Of a stretch of 64,000 nt of DNA, positions 56,901-64,000 are shown piece by piece. Origin of the DNA: Chamaecrista fasciculata (lineage: Eukaryota > Streptophyta > Magnoliopsida > Fabales > Fabaceae); assembly GCA_003254925.1 (NCBI GenBank), contig QANZ01036985.1, forward strand, positions 21,422 through 85,421, given 5' to 3'. The notes beneath the pieces are model-generated. The model searched no databases. It saw only the letters and a program-made list of their open reading frames with translations, and was not told the DNA's origin. The stretch's first letter is position 1; each line of letters starts with the position of its first letter. Both the position numbers and the translations under genes were made by a program.

Positions 56901-57545
56901 CTCTTCTAATTACGGACAGATTTTCCTGGCAATAGCTTTTTAATTGTTTAGATATGTGTATTAAAACCAATTTCTTTCTCTATTGATAACCAAGTTTACA
57001 ATTATAATATCAGAGTGAGCTCATCAGAAGCTGAAGGAAACGATGGTGTGTTCTGCACTTCAGAATCCATTAATATTTTGGATTTCCGCCAGCCATCTGG
57101 TGTGGGTCTTCGAATATCAAAACATGGGCTTAATGCACAATCAATTTTCACTCGTGGAGATTCCATCTTTCTTGGCTGCTTAAGCACTAGTTCCATAGGC
57201 AAGAAGCAAAGCTCATCAATGTTGCAGCAATTCTCATTGCGCAAACAAGGTCTTTTCAGCACCTATGCTCTGCCAGAGTCCAATGCACATTCTCATCACT
57301 CTGCAATCACACAAGTGTGGGGTAATTCTAACTTTGTCATGGGTGTTTGTGGGCTTGGACTATTTGTGTTTGATGCACAGAAAGAGGATCCAATGCGGGC
57401 TTTCAATATGGATTCCACAAACACTCAGAGTATCAACCAAGTCATAGGCCCAGACGACTTGTATTGGCCTTCCTTTGATTATTCGGGATCTCGTGCTCTT
57501 CTTATATCTAGAGACCGACCAGCAATGTGGAAGCATCTTTCATAG
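53979..57545 (+). CDS. WD40-like protein resembling KIN14B-interacting protein At4g14310
   Basis: 963 aa. Exons: 53979-55724, 56045-56658, 57014-57545; GT-AG and in frame. The start is ATG at 53979 (MFALSTRQIKD); upstream in-frame codons include only a TTG. Residues 1-290 are basic, Ser/Arg-rich and look disordered (RGRSSSPFEFRREFSDTRKD). A coiled coil lies at about 299-365 (HEKLAFLEGKVKRIASDIRRT). An acidic stretch follows, and from about residue 560 a beta-propeller-like half with degenerate WD repeats (SVKVFDIRDGEQIMNWE, ETISLWDVNSPSP, ESINILDFRQPSG, GLFVFDAQKEDP). The domain order fits the Arabidopsis transducin-like protein reported to bind a kinesin-14, recalled from memory. A microtubule link is inference. 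Confidence 0.88.
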
Positions 57546-58139
57546 TTGTTATGCATTTCTATCACTATCACTGCTTTTTCTTTTTCCTTCCCTTTTTATG
57601 CTACAATTTTGGTATTTCAGTGGAGGGGATTCTGTAACATATTTGGATACTTTTCATGTGTCAGCATTTTGTTTTAGCATCAAGTAAAGTTCCATGAGTG
57701 TTTTAAGAGACTTCCCTTTTCATCGGTTTGTTATTTATTTGGTCTGCGCATGTACTATTTATTTGGTCTGTATAATACTCTGTTGTTTTTTTCGGTGTGT
57801 GCATGTACTATAAGACTTGTGTTTGTCAAGTTTGGATTGTTTCGACTGTTGTAGGTTATGTACAATTGCCTCTGTTACCTATTGATGTTAAGTGTGCCTC
57901 TTGCCTCTATTATCTTTATTGTTTCTATAGTTTATTTTTACTGTGATCTTTATTTATCGCGAAGTTAGAAACTTCTGTATCTTTTGTCGTCACAAGCTTG
58001 AGCTAAAGGTGTATGGTTTCAATGATAAGCTTCCAGCCCTCTTTATTTATACTGATTCTAGGTATATATCATGTTTCTTTCAGAGTGCTTATGGTTCAGA
58101 AAACTAATGGCTTTTGTTATTGATATATTAATTAGTAAG

Positions 58140-58773
58140 ATATCAGGTTTAGGCTTAAATGGAACTATGGGATACTTGCTTTCCAACCTCATGTCACTGA
58201 GGGAACTGTAAGTTATATAATTTCGCACTTCTATTTTGTGGCAAGCATAATCTTTACTAACTTCATATATTAATAATTGGTAATTTCTTGTGTATTTGTA
58301 GCGACATAAGTGACAACAAGATTGGCGGCACAATTCCATACCAGTTACCACCTAATCTTAGAAGCATGTAAATTATTTATTTCAATGAGCTTCTCTTTTC
58401 AAATCTTGATGAGTTTCAGTTTGCTGCTTTATCTAAACTTTGATTACTCTTCAATCATATCATTTAGGAATCTCGCTAGAAATAACTTCAGCAGAAATCT
58501 TCCTTATTCCATTTCTGCCATGGCTTCCCTCAATTATCTGTAAGTTTCTTTCATGATATTCAATTTGTTCATATTATGTTACCACTTCTATTCTATCTTT
58601 CTTTGTGACTTTCAGGAATGTTATCTGTAAGTTTCTCATGCATTTATTTCCCCTAAGATTGAGAGATTTTTCTCATCTGGCCCATGTTTAACATGATGCA
58701 GGGATCTATCATTCAACAATTTCTCGAGTGATCTTCCTAGTTCATTTGGTTCATTGTCCAATCTTTCTTCTCT
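58140..58773 (+). pseudogene. STRUBBELIG-family LRR receptor kinase relic (LRR exons only)
   Basis: Consecutive LRR exons with intact GT-AG sites: about 58140-58207 (ISGLGLNGTMGYLLSNLMSL), 58302-58367 (DISDNKIGGTIPYQLPPNL), 58468-58539 (NLARNNFSRNLPYSISAM), a remnant at 58616-58627, and 58702-58773 (DLSFNNFSSDLPSSF). Two exons are exactly 72 nt in the same phase, one LRR each, as in plant LRR receptor kinases. The wording 'GLNGTMGYLLS' and 'GTIPYQLPPNL' is typical of the STRUBBELIG receptor family. No signal peptide, proline-rich region, membrane segment or kinase is near, and the fourth LRR exon is truncated, so it cannot make a receptor. Confidence 0.85.
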
Positions 58774-59111
58774 GTATGTTGGATGATATTTCAGTTCTAT
58801 TGTTGCTCGTTATGATTCTCTTTTTCTGGGCCAAAGCTGCTTCCCTTCTCCAAAGGCTCTTAGTCCGGAGATATTTGAACTTTTTTAGTCAAGTTTCTTT
58901 CAGGAAAACAGTGAACTATACTTCAGTTTTGTTTTCTAAAATAACAAAATTGCATGGATCTTAACTAGGTAGATACTGGATATTATCATCATTATTTATG
59001 GTTCTTCACATGTCTTTGTAACTTTTTAATTGCAGATTTGAGCAGTATGTTTATTGACATTTCAAGTTGAACACTTGACTAGTCTTACAACTCACATGGC
59101 ACAACACATAT

Positions 59112-59176
59112 CACACTTTTTAGAATCAAACATCTAGTCATAACAGTTGAGTAGATGTTTGATTCCAAAAAGTGTG
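59112..59176. repeat. 24-bp hairpin, 17-base loop
   Basis: Arms 59112-59135 (cacactttttagaatcaaac...) and 59153-59176 are inverted copies with one mismatch. The loop is agtcataacagttgagt-like. Just downstream, 59185-59290 holds two diverged direct copies of 'cagccccagcaata ... ttgtcttgttgtct'. Confidence 0.8.
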
Positions 59177-59399
59177 AAGAAGTTGTCTAGCCCCAGCCCC
59201 AGCAATAGAGTGAAAGGAAGTTGTCTTGTTGTCTCTAGTCTCAGCTTTTCCAGCCACAGCCCCAGCAATACAGTTGTCTTGTTGTCTTTAATTTATTCAC
59301 TGAAAAAAGAAATGAAGTTTGATGTGGTATTGATTAGAAAATACAATTTAGAGTCACAAATATATATAGTGAAAGAACCTTACCAATTATATATATTAT

Positions 59400-60170
59400 A
59401 AATTTTTAATTTAATTATTTAATAATTGTCGATATTAATGTGTTTATCTCCATTATCTCCACTGAACATAATTAGATGAGTATATCCAGCCTGTTTTTAG
59501 ATTGCAGTCTCATATATCCAGTCTCATCCATGTTTACAAAAGAAGGATCCCATTTTGAGGAGTGCAAGAACTAATTAAAGAATCAAAATCAAATTAATTT
59601 GTTAACTGGATATATGTCATTATGTTATAAGGAGAATTTTTTTTGGTATATGGTCAGGCGACCCTTAATTACAAATATCAAAATTGTAGTTCTACTAGAA
59701 TACTAGTGTAGTACTGTAGGTATGGTATAAATTTACAGAACTTCTTCAGAACTTTAATTGGGTCTTCTCTCTAATAATGTTTATAGGGACTGATTTGAAG
59801 GCTAAAGAACCTCCAAAACAAAAACAATAAATCATATGGAGGGTAATTGTCAAGTGATATATATATATATATATATATTAACTCCAAGCCTTATCACACA
59901 TCCCATTGTATCCCTCAACATTCATTTCTCTTCTCTCTTGTGTCTCTCGTGTGTGTCTCCTCCCATAAGCCTATGGTGAGGTACTGTAGTGGTTTTTTTT
60001 AAATTTATTTTTTGTATTTTTAATTATGTGTTTGTAGTGATTTTTTTTTGGCCAACGAGTTTGTAGTAATTTTATTCTCTAGGATTGTGAACTTATAGTA
60101 ATTTTATTTAAATAATTTCTTTCTCATCGAATTTAACTTGTAGTTCTGATTTCATCGTGTTCAGGTTTAA
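59400..60170. other. AT-rich spacer, (AT)n microsatellite
   Basis: No gene recognised. A pure AT run of about 20 bases lies at about 59859-59879, followed by a C/T-rich stretch (cttctctcttgtgtctctcg) at 59928-59960 that could be a promoter-proximal patch, but no ORF follows. Confidence 0.45.
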
Positions 60171-60174
60171 AATG

Positions 60175-60352
60175 ATAGATATATGACCACATTCAATAGT
60201 TAGGGATCAATTATTATGAAACTTTTGAAAAATGTTAGGGATCAATTATTATGAAACTTTTGAAAAATATTAAAGATCAAAACGGAAAAAAATATTAGGG
60301 ACTAAAATAAAATTTAGAGTAAATATTATGGACCAAAATAAGGTTTTCGCCA
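60175..60352. repeat. Right-end fragment of a family D foldback
   Basis: A 'gggatcaattattatgaaac ttttgaaaaat' module occurs twice in tandem, then 'gggactaaaataaaatttag' and 'ggaccaaaataaggttttcgcc'. This is the pattern of the family D right half. The left half is missing, possibly cut off by the LINE next to it. Confidence 0.5.
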
Positions 60353-60423
60353 ATATAACAATAATAATAAAATATATTTTTTCTTTCTTTCGCCAATTAC
60401 TATGCTTTCTTCTTTCTTCATTC

Positions 60424-62930
60424 TTTTTTTTTTTTTTGTTAAAAGGAACAGTTTGATTAATTAAGATTGAGAGAATACATACCGTTTGATCACATAGAAA
60501 TCCTAGGTAGCATCTCCCAAATGTGTCTAAATCCGTACACAAAGCCCAATTCACCCTAAAAGAACCTAAGAGCCCCAAAATATCATCCCTCACAATCTTC
60601 TCATCAAAAGATCCTGACTCATTACACAGAAACCTGAACATGTAAGCAGAAGGGATACCAATACTAACATCATTAACTGGCCAGCCAGAAGAAAAAAGGC
60701 AATCTCTGATGAAAATGAGAAGAGAAAGATTCTTGGGCTTGTATAGAACCTCCATTTTACACATCCACTTGACAACAGACCCATCCCTGTAAAAGATGGC
60801 CGCCAACTGAATAGTCGTACGATATTTGTGCCATCTGAATAGGATCCCTATTGGAGCAGAAGTGATAACTCGTTCTGGATTGAGGATAATTAGATCCCTC
60901 TGTGTGTTATTTCTGTAAACTCCTTGTTGGTCACTGGCAAAAGCTTCATTCATTTTACCCACAGCTATCATAATTTTCTGAACCACTTCAATTGGATCTG
61001 TTTTAATACCTCTCCATAACAGATCATTTCTAGCTTGCGAAATCATGTCTAGTGTTGTGAAGATCCATCTCAACAAGAGAAAGCCTTCTTCACCATTTCT
61101 TAAGCAGGAGGTGCATTGTATCTTCAACCACTCTATAATGTCCCTTTCTGAAATGCAGTTCATTCTCAAAGAGAACAGTAACCCAAATCAAATGGGCTTT
61201 GAGAAGTCACAACCTCTGAAAATGTGATCTATTGATTCTTCAGAATGATCACAAAAAGGGCACACAAACGTTCCTGGCACATGGTATTTTTAAGAACATC
61301 CCCACAGGAAATAGCAGCATGTATAAACCTCCAAATGAGCATAAGAATGCGCATGAGCATCTTTAGCTTCCAAAAAGCCTTCCAAGGGATATTAGCTGAA
61401 TTCTTGTTTGTTCCATAAACCTCTTCAGCTAGGATCTTGTAGCAGTCAGCAACTGAATATATACCATTCCTTGCCTTGGACCACACTAAAAAATCTTTTT
61501 TAACAACCGCTGGAACGAAAGAAGAGAGAATAATCTCAGCATTAGATCTATCATATTTCTCCAAAACTTTGGAACCATCCCAGTCGTTCCCTCTCTCATT
61601 CAACAGGTCAGCCACTTTAAAAAGACCCCTATTACCATTCCAAGGACACACCCAAAATCTGCTTGTCAGATCGATACTGCGCCCATCCCCAACTTGCCAT
61701 TTCAAGTGAGCCTTAATCAAGTCTGCATTACATGACACACTCTTCTAGCACACAGTGTCTAAAGAAAACTTTTTAAACTCCAAATCTACCTTGCTTACCA
61801 TATTTGTGAAATGTCCACTTGGAGAGTAAGGTGTCAGGGTTATTGACCATTCTCCAAATTTGTTCGGAGAGCAAAGCTTTATTTACAAGGTGTAGGTCCT
61901 TAAAACCCAACCCACCACTACTAACTGGATTGCACAACACGTCCTTCTTCACCAAATGTAACTTCTTCTTCTCATCTTGAAATCGCCAAAAGAAGTTGGA
62001 GATTGCGCTGTTCATCTTTCCTGCATCAGATTTTCGAAGTTGAAAACTTGACATTTTATAAATAGGATCAGACTGTAGCACTGATTTGATTAAGGTGGCC
62101 CTCCCCGCCTATGACAGTAAAGAGGCTTTCCATCCCCGAAGTCTGCTTTCGAGTCTCTCCAGAAGACCTTCTCCATTTTTCTTGATGGCATTGTCCTCAT
62201 CCACAAACACACCAAAATACTTCCCAATGCAGTTAGAAGTTGAGACCCCTAAGGCTTTAGCCATGAACTTCTTAAAAAGTCTGGGAGTATTGGGGCTGAA
62301 AACGGACAGGGATTACTATAATTAACTTTCTGACCCGCCAACTCACAGTAATCCTGTAAGATGTTCTTGATTATATCGCACGAGGAATGAGTAGCTTGAA
62401 AGAATAGAATGGTATCATCTGCGTACATGAGATGTGAAATCATAGGACCCAACCTGGAAAATCTCATCCCTATAACATCTCTGGTTTGCTCTGCTTTTAG
62501 AAGCATAAGGGATAATACATTAGAACATAAAATAAAGAGGAACAGTGAGAGCGGATCACCTTGGCGAAGACCTCTTTGAGGTGAAAACTGACCAATTCTA
62601 TGCCCATTTAGGAGTAAGTTGAAATTAGTAGTAGAAAACACACTGGAATACGAGACTTGAGAAGTGATCAGGGAAACCCATCTTTCTCATCACCGCCAGG
62701 AGAAAATTCCAGCTTACCTTGTCATATGCCTTAGCCATGTCAAGCTTCAGAGCACACCAATGAGTCTTCAGCTTTCTTGCTTTATGAATGGAAGTCATAA
62801 ATTCAGCAGCCAAAAAATCTTGTCATTAATCTGCCTCCCCTTGACAAAAGTGCTATGGAATGGGATATGAGTTTGTCCATAAAAGGCTTCAACCTATGAG
62901 CCATCAACTTGTTGGAGATTATGGAGCAAA
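60424..62930 (-). mobile_element. 5'-truncated LINE (reverse transcriptase, zf-RVT, RNase H-like)
   Basis: Minus-strand non-LTR retrotransposon. It begins inside reverse transcriptase at about 62925 (HRLKPFMDKLIS). Next come the palm motifs LKLDMAKAYDKVSWNFL (about 62735), NGHRIGQFSPQRGLRQGDPL (about 62600) and the catalytic YADDTILF (about 62423). A later block (FFWRFQDEKKKLHLVKKDVL) follows, then a zf-RVT-like linker (FWVCPWNGNRG, IPWKAFWKLKM), then an RNase H-like C-terminus ending near 60455. Frames change several times. A T run at 60424-60437 on the plus strand is the expected poly-A tail of a minus-strand copy. Endonuclease and ORF1 are missing. It is inactive, and no target duplication was identified. 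Confidence 0.85.
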
Positions 62931-63420
62931 AGCAGCGGAAAAAGTAAATATAAAAATTTATACTCTCCTCCATAGGATCCACTAATTGTGTTTATACCAC
63001 TGAGATAAGATGTTTATCTAACTCAAACGGATGCTTGAATGAAAGCAATTCCAAGAAATCCACAGACTCGTGTCGTTCCTCTGCCAGTGATCCACACGAA
63101 CAGTTTGGCAGATACTCAGGTGCTAGCCTCCAATCTCTTCTCCAAGAGATTATGGGAACCAACCTAAAAATCTTGAAATTTCAAGAACACTTCTTGAAAA
63201 TCCAAGAACCAAGGTGGCACACTTCTTGAAAATCCAAGAACCAAGGTGGCGCACTAGTATGGAATTTTTCCTAAAAAATTCCTCACCAAAACTCAAGAGA
63301 TGAGCACACTGCCAAGAACGACTTTCTTGGCCACACTTACTCTAGGTTTTGCGCTTCTCCTTACTCTCACACACAATTCACCTTTTAAACCCTAAGTTTA
63401 AAAAATGGAAAGTTTTGAGA
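62931..63420. repeat. Unassigned moderately GC sequence with a 32-bp tandem duplication
   Basis: An island with higher complexity than its surroundings, containing two perfect or near-perfect tandem copies of a 32-mer (cacttcttgaaaatccaaga...) at 63188-63219 and 63220-63251. No long ORF. It could be an LTR or gene leader read on the minus strand, but no signature decides this. Confidence 0.45.
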
Positions 63421-63658
63421 TTCGAGAATTATAATTTTTTTTGCTTATATTGATTTTTTTATTTTTTCACCACAAAAAAATTACTCGTATATGTGTTAGA
63501 GTAGGGACCAAATTGTAATTAAATTTTCAAACCACCAAAAATATATTTTTTCTCATTAATGTTTTTGAAATATGCTTATAAAAAAATATTATTAAAGTTG
63601 GACTAATCTGTAATTTCCATTGTTGAATAAGACAACAAAAAATATTATAAAAAAAAAA

Positions 63659-63720
63659 TAGTTGCACCATGCCCAAAGAGATTCGAACCAGTGTCCTCTA
63701 CTTGCTGCATAAGATTGATA
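63659..63720 (-). repeat. tRNA-like 62-bp repeat, copy 2
   Basis: Inverse-strand B-box-like core GGTTCGAATCTC, with gcaccatgcccaaag and tgctgcataagattgata shared with 51131-51192. A run of A precedes it on the plus strand at both places, so the unit has a tail of T on its own strand. It is probably a decayed Pol III-type repeat. Confidence 0.5.
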
Positions 63721-64000
63721 TACTAGGCAGTAGGCACCCAGATTTTACTTTGTAAAAAAAAATTTACTTCTACGAGTTCCTGACATTAATTTAAACCTAA
63801 ACAACATGAGATTTGGGTTTCAAGGAATAAAGGAACGTATGCGTTGCAATTAGAACAAAATCACAAATACTAAATGATTCAACATATCCATAAAACAGGC
63901 ACTGCATCTTAGTTCTAGTTTCAACTTGAGTTACAACAAAGTTCATGCTGTAATTTAAATTACTAATTTGCAGACTTTATATAATTATATATTAGCCAAT

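Noticed and set aside
1..64000. CRISPR array, bacterial operon, organelle insertion or rRNA genes
   Set aside because: No regularly spaced identical repeats with unique spacers, no operon-like ORF packing, and no rRNA or organelle gene sequence was seen on either strand.

Overview
This window is nuclear DNA from a flowering plant, almost certainly a eudicot. The genes have many short exons with GT-AG splice sites, the non-coding DNA is AT-rich, and plant-specific protein families are present. Two single N bases (3048 and 38839) show it is an assembled scaffold. I cannot name the species.

Five gene models could be assembled exon by exon with the reading frame kept across every junction: an F-box protein gene (minus, 20696-15474, 6 exons, 293 aa); a REVEILLE-type MYB clock-family transcription factor (plus, 22634-29383, 8 exons, 320 aa, one GC-AG intron); a heavy-metal-associated isoprenylated protein (HIPP) without the metal-binding CxxC (plus, 34440-35998, 3 exons, 138 aa); a long coiled-coil protein (minus, 49759-40284, 5 exons, 531 aa); and a WD40-like protein resembling the KIN14B-interacting protein of Arabidopsis (plus, 53979-57545, 3 exons, 963 aa). 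Directly downstream of the last one is a run of 72-nt leucine-rich-repeat exons from a STRUBBELIG-type receptor kinase, with no kinase: a gene relic (58140-58773). The genes look independently transcribed. From memory, the F-box, REVEILLE and HIPP genes have their closest Arabidopsis relatives near At5g52660-At5g52880, which suggests conserved gene order.

Region by region: 1-7.2 kb is intergenic repeats. 7.2-11.1 kb is a broken Ty1/copia element with a head-to-tail LTR arrangement. 11.1-15.4 kb is AT-rich spacer with a perfectly bounded foldback element. 15.5-20.7 kb is the F-box gene, with foldback elements in introns 1 and 5. 20.7-22.6 kb is a foldback element nested in another. 22.6-29.4 kb is the REVEILLE gene, with a solo LTR in intron 5. 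29.4-34.4 kb is intergenic repeats with another nested pair. 34.4-36.0 kb is the HIPP gene. 36.0-40.3 kb is repeats and a degenerate ORF with a histone-H3-like start. 40.3-49.8 kb is the coiled-coil gene, whose introns hold a copia fragment split by a LINE fragment, a SINE with its target duplication and a local tandem duplication. 49.8-54.0 kb is a promoter and spacer region with possible non-coding exons and a small palindromic MITE. 54.0-58.8 kb is the WD40 gene and LRR relic. 60.4-62.9 kb is a 5'-truncated LINE on the minus strand. The rest is repeats.

The dominant unexplained structure is a set of palindromic elements of about 170-800 bp. Most share a recurrent GGTCC/GGACC core. Five are flanked by exact 9-bp target duplications, one by a 10-bp duplication with one mismatch, and others have matching ends without a clear duplication. 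This fits non-autonomous Mutator-superfamily foldback elements, several sitting in introns or inside one another. I found no autonomous transposase, CRISPR array, bacterial-type operon or clear novel gene system.
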